From the NCBI RefSeq assembly GCF_042679305.1, contig NZ_JBHTMP010000035.1, positions 12,570 through 76,569 of the forward strand: a stretch of DNA of 64,000 nucleotides. The letters run 5' to 3'. The notes below the pieces were generated by a model. It had not been told where the DNA came from. It searched no databases and worked only from the letters and a program-made list of their open reading frames with translations. This DNA comes from Micromonospora_H sonneratiae (lineage in GTDB: Bacteria; Actinomycetota; Actinomycetes; Mycobacteriales; Micromonosporaceae). This document shows, piece by piece, positions 1-7,695 of this stretch. Both the position numbers and the translations under genes were made by a program. How positions within the stretch are numbered: the first letter of the stretch is position 1; each line of letters begins with the position of its first letter.

Positions 1-129
1 GACAAGGAGTCGCCCCGGGCCGGTGAGGCGGACTTCATCGTCGCCAAGCACCGGAACGGTCCCACCGACACGGTGACGGTTGCCGCCCAGCTTCACCTGT
101 CCCGCTTCGTCGACATGGCGATCGTCTGA
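1..129 (+). CDS. dnaB: Replicative DNA helicase DnaB, 3' end only
   Basis: Only the last 42 codons are in the window, ending at TGA 127-129. They read like the DnaB C-terminus: ESPRAGEADFIVAKHRNG followed by a short beta strand and SRFVDM. DnaB is the hexameric replicative helicase that unwinds DNA ahead of the polymerase, and the arginine-rich RAGEAD...KHRNG stretch belongs to its RecA-like ATPase core. The gene starts to the left of the window. No terminator is obvious after the stop; instead there is a short tandem repeat at 134-181. The family call rests on the C-terminus alone but that motif is distinctive. Confidence 0.88.
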   Translation, partial: DKESPRAGEADFIVAKHRNGPTDTVTVAAQLHLSRFVDMAIV

Positions 130-133
130 TACT

Positions 134-181
134 GACATCGCGGCGTCGTTCGATGACGACATCGCAGCGTCGCTCGACGCC
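134..181. repeat. Imperfect 24-bp tandem duplication after dnaB
   Basis: Two adjacent 24-bp units, 134-157 and 158-181, both start GACATCGC and share GCGTCG and CGA at the same offsets, with about six differences. They lie directly downstream of the dnaB stop. No function is apparent. Confidence 0.6.
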
Positions 182-309
182 GACAACACACAGCGTCGTC
201 TGAGCTGACAGCACAGGGTGTTACAGGATCCGCGTGATCAGGGTGTCCGTCGCGACTCGCCGACGACACGCGCGAGTTGGTCCCCGATCACGCGGATCAC
301 GAAGGGGGA

Positions 310-696
310 TCAGTCGAACAGTTCGCCGAGGAAGCCCTTGTGGCGCTTGTGCCGGTAGTGCCCGTGGTAGCCGTGGTGCGGTGCGCCGTAGGCGGGGGCC
401 GGCGGGTAGCCGTGCGAAACCGGCGGCGGGGGCGGCGGGACGTGACCCGGTGCGGCGTACCCCGGCTGGTGGGGGGCCGGGGGCGGCGGCGGAGGCGGCG
501 GGTACCCACCAGCCGGCTGGGGCACGCCGGGCGCGCCACCCTGCTGGCGGTTCCACTGGGCCTCGGCCTCGAAGAGCTTCTCAAGCTCGCCACGGTCGAG
601 GAAGATTCCGCGGCACTCGCCGCACTGGTCGATGGTCACACCGCTGCGCTCGTACTGGCGCATCGCGCCATGGCACTTCGGACAAGTCAGATGCAT
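310..696 (-). CDS. zf-TFIIB zinc-ribbon protein with Pro/His-rich tail
   Basis: A 128-residue protein. The N-terminal 50 residues form a zf-TFIIB zinc ribbon: CPKCHGAM, then CGECRGIFLDRGELEKL, giving two CxxC pairs and the family's diagnostic W/F-LDRGELEKL. The rest is low complexity: runs of eight and six prolines, Gly-Tyr repeats, then a His/Lys-rich stretch (HHGYHGHYRHKRHK) and a final FLGELFD. The ATG at 694-696 is preferred over an in-frame TTG 21 bases upstream because the ribbon starts at MHLTCPKC. It sits 22 bases after the phosphoribosyltransferase and is probably co-transcribed with it. The zinc-binding fold is clear, but the molecular role is not known. Confidence 0.85.
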   Translation of the reverse strand: MHLTCPKCHGAMRQYERSGVTIDQCGECRGIFLDRGELEKLFEAEAQWNRQQGGAPGVPQPAGGYPPPPPPPPAPHQPGYAAPGHVPPPPPPVSHGYPPAPAYGAPHHGYHGHYRHKRHKGFLGELFD

Positions 697-718
697 CTCT
701 CGAAGGTACCGGCTCAAG

Positions 719-1354
719 TTAGGCCTTTGCTGTCAGCATGGCTCCAACTTCCTCATCGGATACCTCGTGGAAGTCCTCATAGTAGGCGCCCACCGCCGCG
801 AAATCCGGCGGTTTCTGCAGGCAGATGACCTCATCCGCGGCTGCGGCCAGCGCCTCGTAGGCGTCTATCGAGCCGACCGGCACCGTGACCACGACCCGTT
901 TCGCCCCCATGTGGCGGGCGACCGCCACGGCGGCGCGCGCGGTCGCACCCGTAGCCAGCCCGTCGTCGACGATGACCGCGGTACGGCCATTGAGATCGAG
1001 CGGTGGGCGGTCGGCCCGGTAGAGACGTTCCCGGCGTTGAAGTTCGGCGGTCTCCCGCCGGACCACCTCGGCGACCTGGTCCGGATCGAGTTGTCCCGCC
1101 GGACCGTCGGTGAGGACCTGCACCCCACCGGGTCCGATCGCGCCGAAGGCCACCTCGGGGGCCCAGGGTACGCCGAGTTTACGGACGACCAGGATGTCCA
1201 GCGGGACCCTGAGCCGGTCGGCCACGACGGCGGCCACCTCGACACCGCCCCGGACCAGCCCGAGGACGATGACATCCGACTGACCCATGAGTGCGGTGAG
1301 CCGTTCCGCCAGCGCCGCACCGGCATCCGCACGGTCCCGGTAGATCGTGGTCAT
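719..1354 (-). CDS. Phosphoribosyltransferase family protein
   Basis: A 211-residue protein of the type I PRTase fold. The PRPP-binding loop is visible as AVIVDDGLATGAT near residue 130, preceded by a core strand with LGLVRGGVEVA and a KLGVPWAPEVAFGAIGPGG segment typical of the stand-alone family found in actinobacteria and often next to hydrolases. The substrate base cannot be read from sequence. An upstream in-frame start 48 bases away is possible, but MTTIYRDRADAGAAL is the usual beginning and AGGA lies directly before the ATG. It lies upstream of the zinc-ribbon gene. Confidence 0.88.
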   Translation of the reverse strand: MTTIYRDRADAGAALAERLTALMGQSDVIVLGLVRGGVEVAAVVADRLRVPLDILVVRKLGVPWAPEVAFGAIGPGGVQVLTDGPAGQLDPDQVAEVVRRETAELQRRERLYRADRPPLDLNGRTAVIVDDGLATGATARAAVAVARHMGAKRVVVTVPVGSIDAYEALAAAADEVICLQKPPDFAAVGAYYEDFHEVSDEEVGAMLTAKA

Positions 1355-1430
1355 TCCTAAGGTGTACGCCTCGACGCCCCGTCCCGCCGGCAGACCGCGC
1401 ATAAAACCTCAGGGAGTACGGCGACAGCCG

Positions 1431-1498
1431 GCCGAGCGGACAGCCCGACCAGCGGGTCAGCGTGGCCGAGCGGACAGCCCGACCACCGGGTCAGCGTG
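1431..1498. repeat. 34-bp tandem duplication across the crcB stop
   Basis: Two 34-bp copies, 1431-1464 and 1465-1498, each starting GCCGAGCGGACAGCCCGACC, differ at one base (AGCGGG against ACCGGG). The right-hand copy holds the TGA stop of the downstream crcB gene (1491-1493), so the duplication covers a gene end and extends into the intergenic space. It looks like a recent slippage product. Confidence 0.85.
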
Positions 1499-1859
1499 GC
1501 TGGGTGATCAGCCAGCCCAGCGCGGCGGCGCCCAGCCCGAGGGTGAGCGTCACGGCGACGTAGAGCAGCGCCCGTGGCCTTCCACCCGGCCCGCTGTCGG
1601 CCAGTCGTACGGTCTCGTGGCTGAACGTCGAGTAGGTGGTCAGCGCACCGCAGAAACCCGTACCGACGAGTTGGCCGAGCCAACCCGGCAACGTGCTGCC
1701 CGCCCCCGCCAGCAGGCCCAGCAGCAGCGAACCGGCCACGTTGACGAGGAGCGTGCCCCAGGGCAGCGCCCCGTTGGTCCGTGCGGTCACCGCCCGGTCG
1801 ACGAGGAACCGGCAGGCCGCGCCGACCGCCCCGCCGGCCATCACCAGAAGCAGGGTCAT
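1491..1859 (-). CDS. crcB: CrcB family fluoride channel, second copy
   Basis: A 122-residue membrane protein with four hydrophobic segments. The family marks are GGAVGAACRF near the N-terminus, WGTLLVNVAGS in TM2 and GFCGALTTYSTF in TM3 (pore Phe and the central sodium-site region). CrcB/Fluc proteins are dimeric fluoride exporters in the cytoplasmic membrane. A second crcB lies 22 bases upstream. Adjacent pairs in Gram-positive bacteria often form heterodimers with opposite topology, so the two probably work together. The start is ATG 1857-1859, within a longer open frame. Confidence 0.93.
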   Translation of the reverse strand: MTLLLVMAGGAVGAACRFLVDRAVTARTNGALPWGTLLVNVAGSLLLGLLAGAGSTLPGWLGQLVGTGFCGALTTYSTFSHETVRLADSGPGGRPRALLYVAVTLTLGLGAAALGWLITQPR

Positions 1860-1881
1860 CGGGTCACCGCCCACGGGGAGG

Positions 1882-2319
1882 TCATGGTCGGGGTGCCTTC
1901 GGTGAGTACCGGGGGCCGCCCGGTGCCAGCCTGGTGGCCAGCCAGGCACCGAGCCGGACGGCGGCCAGGGCACCGGCCAGTGTGCCCAGGACGTACCCCG
2001 CTGCCAGACCGGGGCGACCGGCAGCCAACAGCTCGCGGGTCTCCACGGCGTACGTGGAGAAGGTGGTGAACCCACCGAGGACTCCGGTGCCCAGGAACGG
2101 GCGGGCCAACCGGTGCGCTGTCCGCCGGCTGCCGATGACCTGCATGAGCGCGCCGAGCAGAGCACAGCCGAGCAGGTTGGTCACCAGCGTCGCCCAGGGG
2201 AAGCCCGCGGGTGTGGTCGGCCATGCCGTCGCCAGCCCGTACCTGGCCGCGGCACCGAGCGCCCCGCCGACCGCCACTGCGGTCAGCACACCGCGCTCTG
2301 GGCGGCCGTTCGGGTTCAT
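1882..2319 (-). CDS. crcB: CrcB family fluoride channel, first copy
   Basis: A 145-residue, four-TM protein of the Fluc/CrcB family, with GGALGAAARYGLA, WATLVTNLLGCALLG and the pore segment GVLGGFTTFSTYAVE. It carries a C-terminal tail about 20 residues longer than its neighbour. The ATG (2317-2319) overlaps the TGA of a 7-codon mini-ORF created by a 20-bp tandem duplication (see 2313-2349), so translation is probably coupled to the upstream gene. No fluoride riboswitch can sit before it, because the upstream gene ends at 2336. Confidence 0.93.
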   Translation of the reverse strand: MNPNGRPERGVLTAVAVGGALGAAARYGLATAWPTTPAGFPWATLVTNLLGCALLGALMQVIGSRRTAHRLARPFLGTGVLGGFTTFSTYAVETRELLAAGRPGLAAGYVLGTLAGALAAVRLGAWLATRLAPGGPRYSPKAPRP

Positions 2320-2349
2320 GGCGTCGAGGAGAGGTTCATGGCGTCGAGG
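2313..2349 (-). repeat. 20-bp tandem duplication at a stop/start junction
   Basis: On the minus strand the unit CCTCGACGCCATGAACC occurs twice with a 20-base period, covering the last codons of the membrane glycosyltransferase-like gene and the first codons of crcB. Each copy carries ATGA. The upstream copy gives the stop of the first gene overlapping an ATG at 2337-2339. That ATG opens a frame of seven codons (MNLSSTP) ending in TGA 2316-2318, which overlaps the crcB ATG 2317-2319. Confidence 0.9.
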
Positions 2350-3700
2350 GGACCAGTGGGTCGACGCGGTCGGGGGTCTCGACCGGCGACGGCTGTGCGC
2401 GGCGCAGTGCCGGGGCCAGGGCCAGGAGGGCGACCGGGTAGAGCAGGTAACCGAACCGGGTGGAGGGCATCAGCAGGATCGCGGTCAGTAGTCCGTACCC
2501 GCAGACGACAGCGGCTGCGGCGGCGGTGCGTGGTGGGCGGCGGGCGAGCCAGACGGCGATCGTCAGCCCGGCCGCGACCAGCAGTACGGCGGCGACGATC
2601 CGGCCGCCGGGCACGGTGTTGGCGATCAGGTAGCCGGGGAACGGTGACTGTGCGGGACTGGTCACGAGACCGTGGCCGAGCGGGAAGCGCAGCACGTTCT
2701 CGACCAGCGCGGCGGAGTCGACCAGTTGCGCGGGGACCAGCGCGAGGACCGGCAGGCCGACGGTTCCGGCTGCCAGCCGCAGGAACGTCCGACGTCCCCG
2801 GGTCGCGGCGAGGACCAGCAGTACCAATCCGATCGGCCAGGCGAAGAGCTTGAGCGCGGCAGCGAGGCCGACCGCCACGCCGGCGGCTCCCTCCCGTCGG
2901 GCCGCGCACAGTGCCAGTGCCAGCAGGCACAGGGCGAGTACGGGTATGTCGTCACCGCCGGTGGCGAGGGTGAGGGCACAGACCGGCAGTACGGTGGCCA
3001 GCTGTACCGCCCGGACGATCGCCGCGTCCCGGGTGACGGCCTCAGCGGTGCCACGGGTGACCGCCGCAGCGGGTGTGCTGTCCGACCGACGCAGTACCAG
3101 CACGGCGATGATCAGGGCGATGGAGGTCGCCAGGGCGAACCAGATCCGGGCGTCACTCCACCAGGTGTTGCCGACGATGGCCCGGGGTAGTCCGAAGAGC
3201 GCCATCCCCGGCTGGTACGGCGTGTAGCCGAGCAGTCGTTCATCCACCGGGAGTGCGGCGATCGCGTCCCGGTCGAGGAATGGGGTGCCGTGGTCGAGTA
3301 GCCGGGCACCGGACTGTTCGATGACGACGACTTCCTCCTGTGCCCGGTCGGTACGGCCGGCCGCGCGCTGGATGCTCTGCCATACCAGTGGCAGGAGGGC
3401 GGTGGTCGACCAGGTCACGACGGTGAGCACGGCTCGTGCCGGAACACCGGCCAGGGGCGAGTGGAGACTGCGTCGGCGGACGACGAGTTGTCCGACTACC
3501 GCCAGCGTGGCGATCAGGTAACCGACTGTGGCGACCGAACCCCAGGCCCGGTGCGGCAGCAAAGTGGAGGTTACGGCGGTGATCGCGGCGAAGACGGCGG
3601 AGAGGGAGTAGAGGACGAGGTCCGCAGCGAGCCCACCGGCCGCCCGGTTCAGTGGCAACCAGTAACGACGGAGACCGGATGGTGGGTCGGCTGGTTTCAC
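2336..3700 (-). CDS. Multi-pass membrane glycosyltransferase-like protein (GT-C type)
   Basis: A 454-residue protein with about ten hydrophobic segments, for example GLAADLVLYSLSAVFAAITA and IGLVLLVLAATRG. A soluble loop carrying GYTPYQPGMALFGLPR and NTWWSDARIWF, and a later TSPAQSPFPGYL, resemble the GT87/DUF2029 group of polyprenyl-phosphate-dependent glycosyltransferases, though no catalytic motif is decisive. The chosen GTG (3698-3700) forms a GTGA overlap with the stop of the GGDEF/EAL gene. The frame stays open upstream, but that part only shadows the other gene. The substrate is unknown. Confidence 0.82.
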   Translation of the reverse strand: MKPADPPSGLRRYWLPLNRAAGGLAADLVLYSLSAVFAAITAVTSTLLPHRAWGSVATVGYLIATLAVVGQLVVRRRSLHSPLAGVPARAVLTVVTWSTTALLPLVWQSIQRAAGRTDRAQEEVVVIEQSGARLLDHGTPFLDRDAIAALPVDERLLGYTPYQPGMALFGLPRAIVGNTWWSDARIWFALATSIALIIAVLVLRRSDSTPAAAVTRGTAEAVTRDAAIVRAVQLATVLPVCALTLATGGDDIPVLALCLLALALCAARREGAAGVAVGLAAALKLFAWPIGLVLLVLAATRGRRTFLRLAAGTVGLPVLALVPAQLVDSAALVENVLRFPLGHGLVTSPAQSPFPGYLIANTVPGGRIVAAVLLVAAGLTIAVWLARRPPRTAAAAAVVCGYGLLTAILLMPSTRFGYLLYPVALLALAPALRRAQPSPVETPDRVDPLVPSTP

Positions 3701-6255
3701 GCAGGCAAGTGTGGCAGACGATCTGCCCGACCCCGTCCATTCGGGCGTCGGCCCGGCGAGAAACGGATCACTGCTCCCTCGTCGTGCAGCGGTGGCGCGA
3801 GGCTGCCGGGCCGCCCGCCGGAGCCACGGTGCAGGGCGGCGAGTAGCCGGGGTGCCGGCATCGGCCGGGCGAAGAGGTGGCCCTGCCCGGCCGAGCAGCC
3901 GAGATCCCACAGTGCGCGGCGCTGGGGCTCGCTCTCCACGCCCTCGGCGACGACCACGAGGTCGAGGCTGCGACCGAGATCCACAGTGGACCTGATTACG
4001 GCGGCGGCCTCGGTCGAGGTCTCCATTGCCATGACGAAGGCGCGATCGATCTTCAGTTCGTGCACCGGGATCCGGGACAGCGCGGACAGCGACGAGTATC
4101 CGGTGCCGAAGTCGTCCAGGGCGAGTCGTATCCCGGCCTGGCGGAACTGACCGAGCACCTGGTCGACGACCTCCAGTTGGCTGATGGCGAGGGTTTCGGT
4201 CAGTTCGAGGATGAGCCGGTCCGGGGGGAGGTCGTGCGCGTTCAGCCGGGCCAGGACCGAATCCGGGAAACGGGCGTCGAGCAGGCTGCGCGGGGATACG
4301 TTCACCGCTACCGGCAGGTCGAATCCGGCTTCACGCCAACTGTTGGCCGCCTCCAGCGACTGGTCGAGGACGGCCTCGGCGAAGGCCGGCAGCAGGCCGG
4401 ACCGCTCCACCGTCTCCAGGAACCGGAACGGGTCGATAGTGCCGTGTGCGGGGTGCTGCCAGCGGGCCAGTGCCTCGGCGGCCACCACCTCACCGGTGTT
4501 GAGGTCGACGATGGGCTGGAAGTTGACGGAGAACTCGTGATCGGCCACGGCACGCGGCAGATCGCCGCCGAGGGCCAGTCGGCCGACGTCGGCGGTGTCC
4601 CGTGCCGGGGTGTAGGTGGCGATCCGCTGTCCGGCGCGTTTGGCCTGGTACATCGCCACATCGGCCCGGCGGAGGAGTTCCGTCATGCCGCCGCTGCCCG
4701 GGGCGACCGCGATGCCGCTGCTGGCTTCGACGCTGATCCGCATGCCGTCGAGGTCGATCGGGACGTGTAGTGCGGCCAGCACCGCCTCGGCCCGGTGCGC
4801 GGCCATCGCCGGAGCCGGCAGGCCACGGAACAGGACCGCGAACTCGTCGCCGCCCAACCTGGCCACCAGGTCCTCCTCCTGTACGGCGGCGCGAAGGCGG
4901 TCGGCCACCTGGATCAGGACCCGGTCACCGGCGGCGTGACCGAGGGTGTCGTTGACCTCCTTGAAGTGGTTCAGGTCGATCAGGAGAAGAGCGGTCACCC
5001 CGTCCGCGTGGTGCTGGCTCAGCTGTCTTGTGCCCAGGTCGAGCAGGTGTCGCCGGTTGGCGAGGCCGGTTAGTGCGTCGTGGGCGGCGGCGTGGGCGTT
5101 GGCATCGGCCACCCGGACCAGTTCGGCGTACGCCGAGGCGTTGCGGATCGCGGTGCAGAGGGCGGAGGCGAACGTCTGGAGGGTGTACTGCTCACGTTCC
5201 GACAGCTTCACCGGACCCCGGAAGTGCAGTCGCAGGGTGCCGACGTCGGGTCCGCCGTCGTGGCCGTCGAGGCGTACGGGGATGAAGTTTCCGGACAGGT
5301 CCGGGGCTTCGTCCGGCGGGCCGTCGAAGGTGATTCCGGTCGCCTTGCCACGGATCGTCCGGTGGACGCTTCCGTCGTGGAGTTCGACCTCGACCGCGTC
5401 GGCTGAGAACAGTTCGGTGGCGCTGCTGATCGCCGTGGACAGGACGGCTTCCAGGTTCACGTCGTTGAGGGCGTCGGTCGCGGTGGCCAGCCGCTGCCAG
5501 GCCGCTTGTTCGGATCGACTGCGTACGCGGCTGGAGTAGGCGAGATGGAGGCTCAACACCAGGGGAGGCACCACGAGCAGGAGGCTGGTGTCCACCCGCA
5601 GGATCAGCATGGTGCAGAGGATGACGAGGAAGCGGGCGACCGCACTCGCGATCCGCAGGTCCCAGTGTTCGGTGAAGAGTCCCCGGAGTCTGACGTGTGT
5701 GGCCAGCGCAAGGACGGGCAGGGTGAGTAGTTCGTCGAGTACCACCGTCGCGAGGTAGGCGACAGCCAGGGGGACGATCAGGCGCTGTGCCGTGCCGGCG
5801 ATCGGACACTGCCATTCGAAGAGCGCGAGTACGAGCCCGGCGGTGCCGGCCAGCAGCATGTCCTTGGCGATGCCGAAGGCCAGTTTCATCGGAGCGAGCC
5901 GGAGGAGCACGCGGGCGATTCCGACGCCGAGGCCGGTACAGAGGATCACCCACGGGGTCGGGGCGACCGCGAGCCCGATGAGGAATGCGACCTCGGTCCA
6001 CGAGGTGGCGCGGGTGCTGGCGCGGATTCGGATACGGACATTCACCGTGGCGCCGACCGCGACCAGAAAAGTTAGTTTCGCGGCCGTGGAGAGATCATCA
6101 AATGTCAAATCCGGGCCGGTAACGATGGCGCCAATGCTGATCGCCGCCGCTGCTGCCGCAGAAACGACGACGAGACCGACAAGCAGCATCAGCCGCCGAT
6201 CGGTCCCAATGTCGCGTTGCTTCGTGCCAGCCACACCTGTCCTTTTGGTCGCCAC
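3697..6255 (-). CDS. Membrane-bound GGDEF-EAL cyclic-di-GMP protein
   Basis: 852 residues. Residues 20-240 hold about seven membrane segments forming a sensor-like region. A GAF-like domain (about 255-385) precedes a GGDEF domain (about 395-550) with an intact GGDEF at 468-472. An EAL domain follows (about 565-815) with EAL at 594-596, NVSPRS, ELTE, DDFGTGYSSL, ELKID and AEGVE, so all metal ligands are present. It could therefore both make and hydrolyse c-di-GMP; no RxxD inhibitory site was searched for in detail. The start is GTG 6253-6255. It heads a run with the downstream membrane protein and crcB pair, and 460 bases of gene-free DNA precede it. Confidence 0.95.
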   Translation of the reverse strand: MATKRTGVAGTKQRDIGTDRRLMLLVGLVVVSAAAAAAISIGAIVTGPDLTFDDLSTAAKLTFLVAVGATVNVRIRIRASTRATSWTEVAFLIGLAVAPTPWVILCTGLGVGIARVLLRLAPMKLAFGIAKDMLLAGTAGLVLALFEWQCPIAGTAQRLIVPLAVAYLATVVLDELLTLPVLALATHVRLRGLFTEHWDLRIASAVARFLVILCTMLILRVDTSLLLVVPPLVLSLHLAYSSRVRSRSEQAAWQRLATATDALNDVNLEAVLSTAISSATELFSADAVEVELHDGSVHRTIRGKATGITFDGPPDEAPDLSGNFIPVRLDGHDGGPDVGTLRLHFRGPVKLSEREQYTLQTFASALCTAIRNASAYAELVRVADANAHAAAHDALTGLANRRHLLDLGTRQLSQHHADGVTALLLIDLNHFKEVNDTLGHAAGDRVLIQVADRLRAAVQEEDLVARLGGDEFAVLFRGLPAPAMAAHRAEAVLAALHVPIDLDGMRISVEASSGIAVAPGSGGMTELLRRADVAMYQAKRAGQRIATYTPARDTADVGRLALGGDLPRAVADHEFSVNFQPIVDLNTGEVVAAEALARWQHPAHGTIDPFRFLETVERSGLLPAFAEAVLDQSLEAANSWREAGFDLPVAVNVSPRSLLDARFPDSVLARLNAHDLPPDRLILELTETLAISQLEVVDQVLGQFRQAGIRLALDDFGTGYSSLSALSRIPVHELKIDRAFVMAMETSTEAAAVIRSTVDLGRSLDLVVVAEGVESEPQRRALWDLGCSAGQGHLFARPMPAPRLLAALHRGSGGRPGSLAPPLHDEGAVIRFSPGRRPNGRGRADRLPHLPA

Positions 6256-6715
6256 TCATCCATACCTGCCTGGCGGCGTGACGTGCTTCGTTAGCCTACG
6301 GCTCTTTGCAGATGTCTGGCAGCTCTACTCAGAGCCAGTCGGTGGTACGCATAATGTCATCCCTTCTTCGTTTCGGGGGCCGGGGCTAAATCGCTTGGCC
6401 ATCGTTGCGATGTAGGGAACCCTAGGCGACAGGGCAAAAAATTTGTACTGTTAAATGTCGCTATACGCGAATTCCGATAATCCTGCGATATCTTGCTACG
6501 TTGTGTCCGCATATGGAAGCTGAGCGCGTTGGTTCGCGTCCGATCAGCGTGAAATATCCGCATTCCTGGTCCGTCGCTGGTTGCGCCGGTGTGCATACAG
6601 CGTCGAGCTCTGGAACGGGTTATGTACAGCGCCGCGCTCGACCGCTGGTCAGAGGCGTGTGCCGGATCATCGTGTGCCCGACAGGCGGTGCATACCCCCG
6701 GGCTAGGCTCACAGG
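6256..6715. other. Gene-free divergent region with an AT-rich core
   Basis: The region separates the minus-strand GGDEF/EAL gene from the plus-strand moaC. The part from about 6410 to 6560 is far richer in A and T than the rest, with runs such as GGCAAAAAATTTGTACTG. Short frames on both strands lack ribosome sites or recognisable products. It must hold promoters for both flanking genes, but I cannot assign -35/-10 boxes with confidence. I see no riboswitch fold that I can name. Confidence 0.55.
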
Positions 6716-7207
6716 GTGACAGTTCAACAGAATCTGACTCACGTCGACCCTGCCGGGGCGGCCCGCATGGTGGACGTGTCGGAGAAGCCGGTGGTCGGCC
6801 GCCGAGCGGTCGCCGCTGGGAGATTACACACCACCGGCGAAGTCGTCGAACTGCTGCGCCGCGACGGCCTACCCAAGGGCGACGCTCTGGCCGTCGGCCG
6901 GTTGGCCGGCATCATGGGAGCCAAGCGCACCCCGGACCTGATCCCGCTCTGTCACCCGATCGCCCTGCACGGGGTGACCGTCGAACTGGAACTGGTCGGC
7001 GCGACCGTGGAGATCACCGCAACGGTCCGGACCGCCGACCGGACCGGGGTCGAGATGGAGGCACTGACCGCCGTGGCCACCGCCGGACTCGCCCTGATCG
7101 ACATGGTCAAGGCCGTCGATCCGGCAGCCTCCCTGGAAGGCGTACGGGTGCTGCGCAAGGAAGGCGGCAAGACCGGGGACTGGACCAGACCACAGGACCG
7201 GCCGTGA
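6716..7207 (+). CDS. moaC: Cyclic pyranopterin monophosphate synthase MoaC
   Basis: 163 residues. MoaC converts the cyclised MoaA product into cyclic pyranopterin monophosphate, the first stable intermediate of molybdenum cofactor synthesis. Family motifs are GDALAVGRLAGIMGAKRT, IPLCHP (catalytic loop), GVEMEALTAV and DMVKAVD with its conserved Lys and Asp. The start is GTG 6716. Its stop overlaps the GTG of the next gene (GTGA), so it heads a tight run moaC-mog-moeA followed by moaE. Its enzymatic partner moaA lies 22 kb away at 28.5-29.6 kb. Confidence 0.97.
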   Translation: MTVQQNLTHVDPAGAARMVDVSEKPVVGRRAVAAGRLHTTGEVVELLRRDGLPKGDALAVGRLAGIMGAKRTPDLIPLCHPIALHGVTVELELVGATVEITATVRTADRTGVEMEALTAVATAGLALIDMVKAVDPAASLEGVRVLRKEGGKTGDWTRPQDRP

Positions 7208-7695
7208 TCCGCGCCCGGGTCGTGGTCGCCTCCAACCGGGCGTCGACCGGGGTGTACGCGGACACCAGCGGTCCCCTGCTCGTCACCGGACTACGTGACC
7301 TCGGCTGTCAGGTCGACGAACCGGTGGTGGTGCCGGACGGCGAGCCGGTCGCACAGGCGCTGCGCCAGGCACTGGCCGATGGGATGGACGTCGTGGTCAC
7401 CAGCGGCGGCACCGGCATCAACCCGACCGACCGTACGCCCGAGGCCACCCGCACGGTCATCGACCGCGAGATCCCCGGAATCGCCGAGGCGATCCGTGGA
7501 CACAGCCGGGACCGGATACCGGCGGCGGCGCTGTCCCGGGGACTGGCCGGGGTGGCCGGGCGCATGCTGGTGGTGAACCTGCCCGGGTCGACCGGCGGCG
7601 CACGGGACGGGCTGGCCGTACTCGGGCCGATCCTGGTGCACGCCGTGGATCAGCTGCGCGGCGGCGACCACCCCGGGAACGAAGAACAGAGCTGA
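7204..7695 (+). CDS. mog: Molybdopterin adenylyltransferase, Mog/MoaB family
   Basis: 163 residues with the MogA/MoaB/CinA-like fold. It shows VVVASNRASTGVYAD near the start, the nucleotide-binding TSGGTGINPTDRTPEAT, and a late GRMLVVNLPGSTGGARDGL. The family adenylylates molybdopterin before metal insertion. The GTG start (7204-7206) overlaps the moaC stop, and its own TGA overlaps the moeA ATG by one base, so the three are translationally coupled. Mog and the related MoaB cannot be separated safely by eye; next to moeA in an actinomycete, adenylyltransferase is the natural reading. Confidence 0.93.
   Translation: MIRARVVVASNRASTGVYADTSGPLLVTGLRDLGCQVDEPVVVPDGEPVAQALRQALADGMDVVVTSGGTGINPTDRTPEATRTVIDREIPGIAEAIRGHSRDRIPAAALSRGLAGVAGRMLVVNLPGSTGGARDGLAVLGPILVHAVDQLRGGDHPGNEEQS

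Noticed and set aside
2290..2360. Fluoride riboswitch before crcB
   Set aside because: The upstream gene ends inside the same 20 bases, so there is no leader that could hold a riboswitch.
6357..6596. 79-codon frame in the AT-rich gap before moaC
   Set aside because: It has no ribosome site, no hydrophobic or cysteine pattern and no family resemblance; I left the gap as non-coding.
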